NCBI GenBank assembly: GCA_030248195.1
Contig: JASAND010018294.1
Location: 1-64,000 of the forward strand
Source: Trissonchulus latispiculum
Lineage: Eukaryota; Nematoda; Enoplea; Enoplida; Ironidae
Direction of reading: 5' to 3'
DNA: 64,000 nucleotides
Positions 1-9,835 of this stretch are shown here, piece by piece. Under the pieces are notes generated by a model. The model was not told the origin of the DNA, ran no database searches, and worked only from the letters and a program-made list of their open reading frames with translations. Position 1 is the stretch's first letter; every line of letters begins with the position of its first letter. The position numbers were made by a program, and so were the translations under genes.

Positions 1-144
1 ACTTCATTACACATCTTTAACTTTATACTTAGCAGAAAGACGGGAAAGCGTAGAAGTCCAGACAATACATATTACATAATATATAATATTCATAATATAT
101 GTCTTTGCTGGAGATCAAACCATGGCCTTTCTGCTCCCGACTAA

Positions 145-519
145 AGGGGGGTTTACACTATCAAACTTTCTTCTGACTTTGTCAGATGAAAATTTTCTTC
201 AAACAAAAGTCAGTCGAACTTCTCGCGTGTAAACGACTTACTTACTCAGTCTGACAATGAAATTTTTGTTGGACGAAAATGGAAATTCCGTCTGAGATCA
301 GACGAAACTGACCAGTCATATTGCTTGATTTTGAAAAAAGCTGGTGTGAAGCAACAGAAGATTTTGATTTGAATTTGATTGGACACTGGCATTGTCAGTA
401 GCAAACTCCTTGCTTGTTTGATGGACAATGTAAACTACAAGTGGGATACAAAATGTTTGCTCTGACATTTTGTTCCATCTGACAAAATCAGAAGAAAGTT
501 TGATAGTGTAAACCAGGCT
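145..519. mobile_element. Small TIR element (MITE-like)
   Basis: The two ends are near-perfect inverted repeats of about 40 bp: GGTTTACACTATCAAAC at the left (149-165) and its complement at the right (about 498-514). Both flanks carry TAA (142-144 and 520-522), a likely 3-bp target-site duplication of the PIF/Harbinger type. The interior also contains inverted CATCTGACAAAxTCAGA motifs and no convincing gene. The short reading frames across it are products of the inverted repeat. The superfamily is inferred only from the TSD length. Confidence 0.7.
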
Positions 520-720
520 TAAAACATGCTGCCAGTAGAAAGGATCAGTAATTGTTGTCTTTTCGCAATGTGCTACACCCAGTCGCTTTTGTCTGTAGGA
601 ACAGTGCCAAATACAAATTGGCTTTTGTAAATCAGGCCTAATCACAATCGGTCAGATTAGTATTTTTAATTATGTATTAAAGCACTGCAGTCATAATTTT
701 TCCTAAGATTTGACACATAG

Positions 721-800
721 TTGTATTCGCTATACTTCCCCGCGTAGGTTCGAATCCTACCCAGTCCCAGTGCGCCAAACTATTGTATTCGCTACACTTG
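721..800 (+). repeat. tRNA 3'-half-like fragment between short direct repeats
   Basis: Positions 747-763 form a T-arm (GTAGG, loop TTCGAAT, CCTAC) with a perfect box-B core. It is followed by a tail ending in GTGCGCCA (770-777), so the terminal CCA is present in the DNA. There is no D-arm or anticodon arm upstream, so this is not a tRNA gene. A sequence close to TTGTATTCGCTATACTT lies on each side (721-737 and 783-799). The encoded CCA suggests a reverse-transcribed tRNA fragment or a SINE remnant. Positions 801-983 show nothing else. Confidence 0.45.
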
Positions 801-983
801 CTTAATACTAAAAACATATGATCAGAGAGTGCCAAATTTACTGATTACAATAAACTAAAAGCAACGGATTAAATCAAGGCTGATTCTTATATCTTTTGCA
901 AACCCGACACACATGCAGGGTTTTCGCTGATGTATTCTTTATTATTTAAATATACTTTAACATTTGTCTTGATTATATTTCAG

Positions 984-1343
984 GCATCGCTCAGAAGACG
1001 TCGTCTTTCTCATCGCAACGAAAACGCCATTCTGCCCTGGGAAGACTGCGACAACTGCGACTCGTCCTGTGAAATGATGGACACGCGAAAACCTTCTTTG
1101 GCCCTTTCGATCAGCCGCGGACTCACTAGACAGCACTACCGGTCGTTGCCGGATTTTTTGGACCCTCGGCTGGAAGACCCACCAATCGTTCACAGTAGAA
1201 CCCGGAAGAGAGTGGACGTTTTCCCCTGGTTCAGAAAGTATCGCCTAAGAGGGCGGGCGGAGCGAATTGACGTCGTCTGTAGAATCATATTCCCGGTTGC
1301 CTTCGTTTTGTTCAATTTTGTGTACTGGGCTCTGTATTGGTGA
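984..1343 (+). CDS. Cys-loop ligand-gated ion channel, last exon (partial gene)
   Basis: This is the C-terminal exon of a pentameric ligand-gated channel subunit of the anion-selective GABA-A/GluCl/glycine type. A polypyrimidine tract and TTTCAG precede 984, and the exon is open in phase 0 to TGA at 1341-1343 (119 residues). The first ~85 residues are polar and Arg/Ser-rich with a Cys pair (DCDNCDSSC), like the variable M3-M4 cytoplasmic loop. Then comes [15 protein letters not shown] followed by [12 protein letters not shown], the amphipathic lead-in and fourth transmembrane helix in which the RIFFP-like and FN-x-x-YW motifs are family hallmarks. The protein ends inside or just after M4. A polyadenylation signal AATAAA lies at 1706-1711. 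The upstream exons with the ligand-binding domain and M1-M3 are outside the window, so the last intron exceeds 980 bp. The ligand cannot be told from this exon. Confidence 0.85.
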   Translation, partial: ASLRRRRLSHRNENAILPWEDCDNCDSSCEMMDTRKPSLALSISRGLTRQHYRSLPDFLDPRLEDPPIVHSRTRKRVDVFPWFRKYRLRGRAERIDVVCRIIFPVAFVLFNFVYWALYW

Positions 1344-1824
1344 CAACAATGTGATTGTATAAAAATATCGCAAATTGGCACTGCGTGTGAATGCCTTGCC
1401 TGTAGGAAATAGAAGGTGAAATCGTAGCCAAGGAAAATCAATACTTTATCAAAATGCAACAACCATTAACAAAATTTGAGAATCGTATCAGATTACCTAT
1501 GATCGATGTGTCTTTGTACTACATTGGGCATAATTTGAACGAGCCATTAGTCTGCATTAATATTTATAGCGAAATTGCTGTAATGATGCCTGGTGGGTTG
1601 CCTCCAGCTTTTAGGACGTTTTCAACTACAAGTCTGTTATTAATCAAAAGGATGTTCAATTCTTGAGCACAATCTTGCTTGACTTAAATTTGAAATTGAA
1701 ATTTAAATAAATCGTTTTATGATTTTGCCTCGTGTCTGTGCAATGTTGCCTATTTAGGACAAAGCTTTAATCTAAACCACAGCACATTTCAAATCTACAT
1801 CTACAGCTTCAACCACAGTTCTGC

Positions 1825-4800
1825 TCATTTCCGGAAATAGTTGCCAAGCGAACCACCGCCCATACCAGCCCCTCCAACACCGAGTCTCCCTTCACCGCCC
1901 TGACCATTCCCTCCAACAAGTCCTCCATGTCCCAGATATCCACCACCACCGCCCGCAGGAAATGAACCACCAGTTCCACCTACTCCCGAGCCACCCACTG
2001 CTATATCTGAAATATCACATGTAAATTTGTATCACTAGGATTCATCTTACTGAAAAAAACAAGAATTTAAAACAAATGGACACGATGTCTTTTATTTCTA
2101 TAATTCATATCCCGAAGATGATGATGGTTCCAATCCAGTATTTAATGAAAATTTTATTCCAACCAATCAAAATTTTGTGCATTTTGTGATAATAAAAGTA
2201 TAGAAGTTGTGTAGAAGTCGTTGTCTTGAGCACAAAAGTTCTTTGTTCGGGAAGGTGAGTCGGTGCAAAATGTAAAGCTTTAAAACTAATATTACATTAA
2301 TTTTGCTTCTTGAGTTATCAGTTGTTCATTAGCGTGAGTTAGCAATTTTTTAAAATCATATTGGTTTCGAAGAAACGAGGATGCCCTTAGAATAGGAAAC
2401 TTCAACAGTTGAATAGGTGAAGTTTCAATTAAAGTTTATTGCAAATGTACTAAGGATGTGCTCTCTATATCAACATTTGTACCTCTTCTGGAAATATATA
2501 TGTGGTAGACAGATAGCGAAGTTAGACACTTCTAGAAGTGTCTAGTCATTTTAGACACTTCGCAAAGTGCTTAGACACATTGCTTGTCAAATTGACGTTT
2601 TTCTGCAATGTGTCTAGGCACTTCGCGAAGTGTCTGACCTTCATTAGACACATGCAGAAAATTTCACTTGTCATGAACTATATGACTAGTCATGACTCCA
2701 ATCAATTTATTTGTTGACACAACTGTGGTTAAACTTTCGGAAATTTGAAATATTTAGTTTAAATTTAATTTAAAGGTAGTGTTAAAAATTCCAGGACATT
2801 TATATTTCGAGAATATCCAGGGATGATCCCCAGCTAGTTGGAGCTACCAGAACAGTAAAACACTTTCTTTAAGGTGACATAGCAGTTATTTTGGCAGCCT
2901 TGGAGAAGGGCTTTGGTGAATGTTATGGCATTAATGTCAGTCTCTCCATGCTAGTAAAAATATGTTCATAAAGTCAAACTACCAGTCCTGTCCGCAACTG
3001 CTTGCACTTGTAACTGAAGTGGTGGTTGGAAGCGTTTTGGTAGATTTCCTATTAGAATTTTTTAGTTTTTCAGAAAGTGCAAAATTTCGAAAAAGGTCCA
3101 AATTTATTATTGAAATTCAGTATGAAGTTTCTTGTAATCACAAAATTGTGTCAATGAATTTGTAGTGTATGAAGTTGTTAAGTTAGAATGTGTTTTGATC
3201 GGGTATATCTTAATGTGGTCTGATACTTATTAAATAGTGGATCGTTGATTCTGCAAGCCGCCTAGATACTACATTCTGGCGCACTGGGTTTCGAAATGCC
3301 TGCAAAGGAAAAATTGGACATTTTTGATCCGGATTGCGAGTGTTGGGACAGCTACGCCGAAAGGATTGTGGCCTATTTTGTAGCCAACGATGTCGATGAT
3401 GATGAAAAGAAGAAAATGACTTTAATATCCTGCATTGGGTCGGGTACGTATCAGCTTCTGCGGAATTTAGTTGCCCCTGAAAAGCCTACTGACATTCCGT
3501 ATGCTCAAGTCATGGACGCTCTGAATCGGCATTTTACCCCGCAACCATTGGTGATTGCTGAAACATTCAAGTTCAGTCAGCGCAATCAGCAGTCGGGGGA
3601 AAGTGTGGCGTCGTATTTGGCAGAGTTGCGTCACTTGGCAGAAAGATGTGACTTTGGCCAATTTCTGAACCGGGCATTGCGCGACAGGTTGGTAGGAGGT
3701 CTGGCAAATAAGGTGATTCAACAGCGCCTTTTGGCGGAAAGAGATTTGCCATTAGACAGGGCATTTGAGCTTGCTCAGGCCATGGAAACGGCCGAGAGAG
3801 GCTCCTCTGCTTTGGCAAATGGTGCCGCCACAGGTATTGTCGCAATGGTGGAAGCCAGTTCTGGCTCCGGGAAGCTGAAGCCTTGTTTCCGCTGCAATGG
3901 AAACACTCATCGTCCTGAAAACTGTTGGTTCCGATTGGTGGAATACCATTTCTGCGGCGTTCGTGGGCACATCGAAAAGGTTTGCAGGAAAAAGAAACAA
4001 GAGGAAAAGTCAGAGGATAGACGACACAAAGGCAAAACGCACTTCCTGAGAAACGCCGAATACTACGCAGAAAACCCTGAAGACATGGACTACTACGCAG
4101 AAAATTCGGACGGGGACGTGCTATAAAAGCATTTTGTAGTCTATAGTTGTTTTTGTTATTTTAAAGGGGAAAAAGATGTAGTGTATGAAGTTGTTAAGTT
4201 AGAATGTGTTTTGATCCGGTATATCTTAATGTGGTCTGATACTTATTAAATAGTGGATCGTTGATTCTGCAAGCCGCCTAGATACTACAGAATTCAAGAG
4301 ATTTGACATTAATTTTGAGCACCAACTTTTGCAACTAACAGTTTCAATTGCTTTTTCAGAATTTTTGCAGTTTCATTGAATTGAATTCCTTGACGCAATT
4401 TTGCGATTAAAACATGTAGAAACTTGATACTGAACTTCAATAATAAATTTGGAACTTTTTCGAAATTTTGCACTTTTTAGACAATATGTAAGTACAAGTA
4501 TATATCCAGTAAAATATGTAAAAACTAAATATTTCAAATTTCCGAAAGTTGAACCACAGTTGTGTCAACAAATAAATTGATTGGAGTCATATAGTTCATG
4601 ACAAATGAAATTCTCAGCATGTGTCTAATGAAGGTCAGACACTTCGCGAAGTGCCTAGACACATTGCAGAAAAACGTCACACTGACAAAATTTTCGCAAT
4701 GTGTCTAGGCACTTTGCGAAGTGTCTAAAATGACTAGACACTTCTAGAAGTGTCTAACTTCGCTATCTGTCTACCACATATACACCGTCAAATGGAAATA

Positions 4801-5342
4801 TTATCATACGACTATAGTCTGAAGAAACAGGCATATTTGTCTTCGGTGCAGATGAATCGCTAGAGGGCATTGGCAATTTATTTTCCCTTCGCTCATTCTC
4901 CATCCCGCTGTCAATTTGTATCACTATTACTGTTGGTGCACTCCAGCATATCTAAAGCATCCTAAATCTTAGCTAAAGTACAAGGAGGTGTAATAACAAT
5001 TGCAATATTCGGAATAAAATAAGAAGAGTGGTGTTATTAAGAAAAAAGACATTGAACCGAGTTACGGGCGGGCTTGACGAAAACGGTTCGATTAAATCGA
5101 ACACGATCAAATGTTTTATGGTAGATAGTATTTTAGCTAGTTTCAGTTCTTCTATAGGGCCAACTAAGTTAGCTGGTTCCCATCCCATTCCATGAAACTG
5201 CTAAATCTGGTACAAATAACTCAAACTTAAGTAGTTAACTGACATTAAGTAAGACACGTTACCGTTATTCGAGCACTTATATTCTACACAAACTCACCTG
5301 CAGGAGCATAAAACATACGACTCCCGGGACTACAGCGTGCAT
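1825..5342 (-). CDS. Gene A: secreted Trp-core/Gly-rich family protein, split by a transposon in exon 2
   Basis: I do not recognise this family from known proteins; the model is assembled from paralogy. Exon 1 (5342-5298) encodes a 15-residue hydrophobic leader starting MHAV and ending MLLQ, followed by a CAG/GTGAGT donor. An in-frame ATG 15 nt upstream (5357) also exists but is not conserved in paralogue B. Exon 2 begins at 4951 after TTTAG with ICWSAPTVIVIQI, the family core, then a polar Ser/Pro/Asn-rich stretch. A foldback element (2501-4778) interrupts it, and reading into the element gives a stop after VYVVDR. When the element and one TATA duplication are ignored, the frame stays open to a good donor (GAG/GTACAA, exon end 2483, phase 1). 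Exon 3 (2006-1825) follows TTTCAG in exactly the matching phase. It encodes a tail of 59 residues, about half Gly, with GGGGGYLGHGG and ending GNYFRK. Expected role: a secreted structural or defence protein, by inference only. The disrupted allele may be non-functional. Confidence 0.6.
3161..4289 (+). mobile_element. Compact gag-only LTR retrotransposon (TR-GAG-like)
   Basis: Two 113-bp direct LTRs, 3161-3273 and 4177-4289, begin TGTAGT and end ACTACA. They differ at one position that I can see (GATCGGG versus GATCCGG), so the insertion is young. The flanks are a perfect 5-bp duplication, GAATT (3156-3160 and 4290-4294). A primer-binding site TGGCGCACTGGG starts 3 nt after the left LTR (3277-3288). 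A polypurine tract AAAGGGGAAAAAGA (4163-4176) abuts the right LTR. Only a gag gene lies between; there is no protease, reverse transcriptase or integrase. It must rely on an autonomous partner. This structure matches the class described in plants as TR-GAG. Confidence 0.93.
3296..4126 (+). CDS. gag: Retrotransposon Gag with zinc knuckle
   Basis: A 276-residue Ty3/Gypsy-style capsid-nucleocapsid protein. It starts at ATG 3296, shortly after the primer-binding site, and stops just before the polypurine tract. Residues ~15-170 have the retrotransposon gag capsid pattern (WDSYAERI..YF, then YLAELRHLAERCDFG and LRDRLVGGL). A first CCHC knuckle, CFRCNGNTHRPENC, is intact (CX2CX4HX4C). The second, YHFCGVRGHIEKVC, has Tyr where the first Cys should be, so it probably does not bind zinc normally. 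A basic segment and an acidic tail with two YYAEN copies close the protein. The frame is uninterrupted, consistent with recent mobility in trans. Confidence 0.92.
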   Translation: MPAKEKLDIFDPDCECWDSYAERIVAYFVANDVDDDEKKKMTLISCIGSGTYQLLRNLVAPEKPTDIPYAQVMDALNRHFTPQPLVIAETFKFSQRNQQSGESVASYLAELRHLAERCDFGQFLNRALRDRLVGGLANKVIQQRLLAERDLPLDRAFELAQAMETAERGSSALANGAATGIVAMVEASSGSGKLKPCFRCNGNTHRPENCWFRLVEYHFCGVRGHIEKVCRKKKQEEKSEDRRHKGKTHFLRNAEYYAENPEDMDYYAENSDGDVL

Positions 5343-5680
5343 TTTCCTAGATTTCATAAAGTGGTGCTTACTTTCGTAAGATGTTTATAGGATTTTAAAA
5401 TCTACTAGGGGTAATAAATCCAATTTAGGTAAGCTGTTGCGGCATAGCTGTCAACTTCTATATTCCAGTTTCAAATTTACAGTCCATGTATTCTACAAAA
5501 TGCAGTAAAGAGAGACTGGTGGGTAAAATAATCGTATAATTGAAAATTTACTAGCAGGTATCAAACAATTATATCCATGTGCTACAAATGGTAGTCATTA
5601 GGTTTATCTGTGCTTGTAATGATCTGCTACATATATAGCCTAAGTTGGTTTGGTGAAATCGGTACTAATTTATCCCGAAA
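5343..5680. promoter_or_regulatory. Bidirectional promoter of genes A and C
   Basis: This 338-bp gap separates the start codons of two divergent paralogous genes. On the minus side TATAAA lies at 5389-5384, 47 bp before the A start. On the plus side ATATATAG lies at 5631-5638, about 48 bp before the C start. A block around 5417-5445 (AATCCAATTTAGGTAAGCTG and following) recurs upstream of gene B at the same distance from its start. A block around 5461-5510 (TATTCCAGT...TGCAGTAAAG) recurs upstream of gene D. Conservation of these blocks between copies marks them as likely control elements. No experiment is implied. Confidence 0.65.
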
Positions 5681-8106
5681 ATGAATTTTTTTGCAATCTG
5701 TTCACTTTTCGCAATAATCCAAGTAAGTGGGTTTCGGTTACCGCTTACAGCTTCAGCTATCCGTTAGCCTAGCAATCTTGCTGTAGTAGCCACTCTTTTG
5801 CCCCAGTAACCGCTAACTTATGGTAAATAAACTGTGATATTAACCTATTAAAAGTAATAAACATGTTTTCCTGGACTCTGGTTGCAAAGCGTTTTTGGGA
5901 CCTCCAGAAAGTTTTGATAAGTAATGCAACCGTAAGAAATGTTGCTATTAAGTTAGCCTGTAAGTAGCAGTTATGCTTTTCCAGATTTCTTGGTGTATGC
6001 CTTGGAATATAATTATACAGATTGGGCAGGAAGTGTCAAAGAAATTGGAAGGAACAAATAGCGGCTCTTCCACCTACTCAGATCAGCAGCCAAATACTTT
6101 CAACGATGGCTTACCGTATTTGAGCAGAGATATGGCTCAGCATGGTAGGCAGCAAAGCTCCATCTAAGCTTGGACTTCTTAGCTATCCTATGTGCACTAC
6201 ACGCGTTGAGCTGAAGACCGCCAGATCCCTTTTTTGACCCATTTTTTGGACCGACAGCGTGCAGTGCACGTTTTTTAATCTTGAACTTAGGTTCATCAGC
6301 TCCGAATGTTGGGTGCAATGTAGTGCTTCTAATTAATAACTGGAGCGAGGCTTTAGTGTCACAGCATCTTCATTTTAAAAAGCCAATGATTTGGTTTGCA
6401 CTAGGACTTCTAGAAGCAAAGTAACCTACGCCTTGCACACCTGCAATCAATCTTTTCTACTGTACTGACATCACATGACACAGGAAAAATCAAATTGTTT
6501 TAGGGAATTAGGTCTTGGCAAAAAAAGTTCCAATGTGAACGCTGTTCCTGTTTTTGCTGGTGACTTAGCATATATAGGCACTCGTCGGAGGCCCCTCAAT
6601 GCTGCCTCTCCGTTGACCGTATGCGGACAAGAGACGGAGAGACGAAGGTCAAGGATAGAAAACAAGACCCCCAAGCCAAGCTGGCGTACGGTTATTTCGG
6701 ACACACCCTGGGCAACACATGCCGTCAGCCGGCATGTACTGCCCCCCGCATGCCAATAGTGCCTAGGATGACTGAAACCTCTGTAAGCCTGCTTGAAAGA
6801 CTGTGGATAAAATGCAGGCTGCAGAAAAGGGTCGGAGGGGTGGCCAAGCGTCAGATAGGAAAGGAGAGATAGTCCGCATATATATAGAAAATGTATAAAT
6901 AAATATATATAAAGTATATATAAATAAATATATATAAAAATATATAAAATTTCTTCATTTGTTTGTGATATAGGCATAGGACACAAAGGGAGACAGGCGT
7001 GATTAAATGATGTGTCAGTTGAACGGGGCACAGGAACAGGGACAGAAAGACCTTTTTCACTCGCCATGCCTGGTGCCTGTGCTCAACCAACTGCCACAAT
7101 CAAAAACAGTCGTTGTCAGACAACACAGTCCTAGTCTAATAATTGTCTGTTTTATTATTTCTTTCCTGCTTTGTAATCTAAACTCATATAATTCGTAAAA
7201 TTAAAAAACTAACTCTAATAGAACTTAGCTTTTACGGCACCCTTCCACGGAATAACTCTTTTGGTCTAAAGGAAATAATGGCCTATGGTCCACCATTGCA
7301 CCACTTTGTATTTCCATCAAAAGCCTCCAGTGCTGAGGTATTGTAATTGTTCCTAGTAGTTTTCCCCGTATTTTTTCCCAAATGCTCGCTTCACAAGTTC
7401 CTGTTTACCAGAAAATAATATGTAAAGACCAAGCAGAAATGTAAACAAGTGTTTTATGTATTTAATAAATAACTAGAAAAATAGCAATTAACAAATTCAG
7501 AGAACAGAAATGTGGTTAGAATTATCTCGAATATCTCAAATTTTTTCATTTTTGGCTCAACTGCGTTAAAATTCCAAGTAATTTTTTACAAATAACAGAC
7601 TGCAAATTAATTACAAGGCAACATAAGCACATAACCTAATATTTGAGAGCACCAATTGGTTCCATTTCGTTCTTAATACCTTATAAACTCTTCCACATTT
7701 CATTTCTTAAATTTAGAACAAAACAGTTATAAAACTTAGCTAAATTTTCGCGACTATTCATCACGCATGTTCCGGATCAGATCTCTGGTTAACGACTTAG
7801 TATCAGATTTATCCGTGAACGCTATAGAGATTATATAGATTATAGATTATAGAGTTTTAACACAGCGCTTAGCGTGTTTACAAAAGCTTAGTATACGGGA
7901 CTCTTGATACTTGACATCTTTTCTCCTGGAGTTTACAGTGTCTGTGTTACACTGGCAGCCCCTAACGTTCATTCTTTTTGTTGTAGATTCTCTTGAATAT
8001 ATTTTAGATTCTAACCTGTTAATATATTTTAGATTGGACCCGGAGCAGAGGAGGCGGCGGTGGAGGAGGCTGGGGCGGAGGTGGTGGTGGCGGTGGTGGT
8101 GGATAG
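5681..8106 (+). CDS. Gene C: secreted Trp-core/Gly-rich family protein (three exons)
   Basis: Exon 1 (5681-5722) encodes MNFFAICSLFAIIQ, a short hydrophobic leader, and ends at a GTAAGT donor. Exon 2 starts at 5985 after TTTTCCAG in phase 0 with ISWCMPWNIIIQIGQEV, the family core. It continues through a Ser/Asn/Gln-rich stretch to RDMAQH and can splice at 6144 (CATG/GTAGGC, phase 1). Exon 3 (8033-8106) follows TATTTTAG in the matching phase. It encodes WTRSR, then an almost pure Gly tail (GGGGGGGWGGGGGGGGGG) and a stop. AATAAA at 8214-8219 lies 108 bp after the stop. If intron 2 is not removed, exon 2 ends a few codons later at TAA (6165-6167). The mature protein is about 90 residues including the leader. 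The function is unknown. Gly-rich tails occur in cuticle, eggshell, adhesive and antimicrobial secretions, so several roles are possible. Confidence 0.65.
6145..8032. other. Intron 2 of gene C: GC-richer block and AT repeat
   Basis: Positions 6475-6870 are clearly GC-richer than the surroundings and hold overlapping reading frames on both strands that I cannot match to any protein. They may be a decayed repeat. Positions 6878-6950 are a TATATAAA-type simple repeat. Nothing gene-like was seen in 6960-7990. Several possible 3' splice sites occur just before exon 3 (7986, 8007 and 8032); only the last gives the matching phase and an open Gly-rich frame. Confidence 0.4.
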
Positions 8107-9835
8107 TATCCATGATTCCAAAGACATAACTGCCAATTTCTGTTAATTATGGACAGAATTGAATATTAATGTGTTGAATCCACTCGCTTTGAGACCAGTA
8201 AAGCATACTATACAATAAAATATAATAAAACTTGTACTGCCTACAGAATGAAGCTAAACTAATAAAACTAATATAAATACATCTAACTGATTGAAGGTCA
8301 TGCTGTCTTTTAATTGAGTGTTTCGTGGAATTGTCGTTTTGTCTTGCTAATTTTGAAAGATGCAGAGAGGTCTAGTTTACATTATTTCAAGATTATAGTA
8401 AGAACCAGAGTAGTATAAAAATGGGCGTTCAAGGATATTGGCACTTGTGTTGTGACATTATGTGGAAATTTTCTTCACATAATGCCGCTACTTATTTAAC
8501 TTTATAAGGAACAACTTTAATTAATGATATGCTATCTTATTCCATTTTGTAAATAAAAATGAACTTAGCTTTTCCAATTACAGATTATTATCTCACTTAA
8601 GTGTTGCAGTATAATTTAATATTCCAAAAATGCCTCACAAAAATATCCGTCGTAATTGAAAATTTATGACTGTTTCAAATAAATTTACCTCACAAATTGT
8701 ATTCCATACCAGCATAGACCAGTCATATTAAAATTTTCTTCTGATTGGCAAAAATGTTTAAGTACTACTTTAAGAAAGTAGAGTAGTAGGATACTGCAAT
8801 CAGTTGTTAGTTATAAAGTTCTGTTCTAGATGAATTGTTTTGTAATGCAAATGAGGTTTCGAACTTAAAATAGTATTCTATTCTAACTACAGAAACTCAA
8901 AAATATGAACTCTTGAACTAAGACCAACTACAACTGTAAACTCCGCGTTCAACGACCCAATTTGGAAGAACCGTTAACAGATCAAGTTAATAATTCATCC
9001 TCAATGTGTCCTTGAACGCCTTGGAAACAAGACGCTATAGTCAAATTTCAGCCAAAGTATCAGTTTTCAGAGTATTTCTATTGCACTGAAGTTTGTTTGC
9101 TATGTAATCTGATTCCATCGAAATTGTTTCCGAATTTTAAGCAGTTAAAAAGCTAAGGAATTGTGCATTCGGCTGATAACGAGAATCTGGCTAACCCTAC
9201 TTTACCTAGAAGCCCAGCTTCGAGACCGAATGCTGGAGCATCCGCTGTCGCAGCAATGGTAAATCTGGTGGTCGAGGTGAGGCGCCCAAAGGTGAATGTC
9301 GATACAGCCGTTCGCAAAGTAGCCAATCGATTCCTGGAACGAATGATGACCAATCAGATATCCAGGGAAGGAAGTTGTTCGGGTTTAAAGACAGGCCTTC
9401 AAGGGCGCTTGATGTATCCAGTGCGAAGTGTCACCAGACCAGCCTAGAAGCCAAGGCTTCAAAAAAACCATCGATTCTGCTGAGAAAAACTAAGTTAAAT
9501 CAAAAGTCCAGATTTGGCTACTGCTAAAAAGAAGGTAAACTTTTTGTTATTGTTTGTAGTGTATGTTTTGTTAAAGTGAAGTGTCAAATGAGCATTTTTG
9601 TCAAATGTTTGTGGGAACCTTTAGAAATTTTTAACAAAACTGCTGTTTAGGTTTTGTGTCTTTAAATTCTGTAAAATGTAAAGCTAGTTTTGGATAGTGC
9701 GTCACATGTGTGCTTGTGATGAGGTTATTGTGACCAAATCTACTGTTTTTCTATGTGCTCTACCTACAGATGCTGTTGATATCCAATGGTTAAACGTTAC
9801 TGCAACTTACTTCGAAAAGTATAGAAATATTGTGT
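8107..9835. other. Mostly non-coding; one unassigned plus-strand ORF
   Basis: After the poly(A) signal of gene C this stretch is AT-rich with no domain I recognise. Positions 9163-9444 (+) hold a 94-codon frame in a locally GC-richer patch, with a stretch reading VEVRRPKVNVDTAVRKVANR. Two donor-like sites (TG/GTAAAT near 9259, GAG/GTGAGG near 9276) lie inside it. It could be an exon or a transposon remnant; I assign no function. Confidence 0.25.

Larger units (their letters stand above)
2501..4778. mobile_element. Long-armed foldback DNA element inserted in gene A
   Basis: The ends are TGTGGTAGACAGATAGCG and its inverse, flanked by TATA on both sides (2497-2500 and 4779-4782), a 4-bp target duplication. 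The inverted arms run inward for several hundred bases: 2501-2780 pairs with 4510-4778, and about 3060-3140 pairs with about 4385-4475. The outermost 180 bp of each arm contain nested palindromic words such as ACACTTCTAGAAGTGT and CACTTCGCGAAGTG. There is no transposase. A gag-only LTR element (3161-4289) has landed near the centre of the fold. Confidence 0.85.

Noticed and set aside
6471..7067. 198-codon minus-strand frame in intron 2 of gene C
   Set aside because: Half of it is the TATATAAA simple repeat (YIFIYIYLY), and the rest has a competing plus-strand frame.
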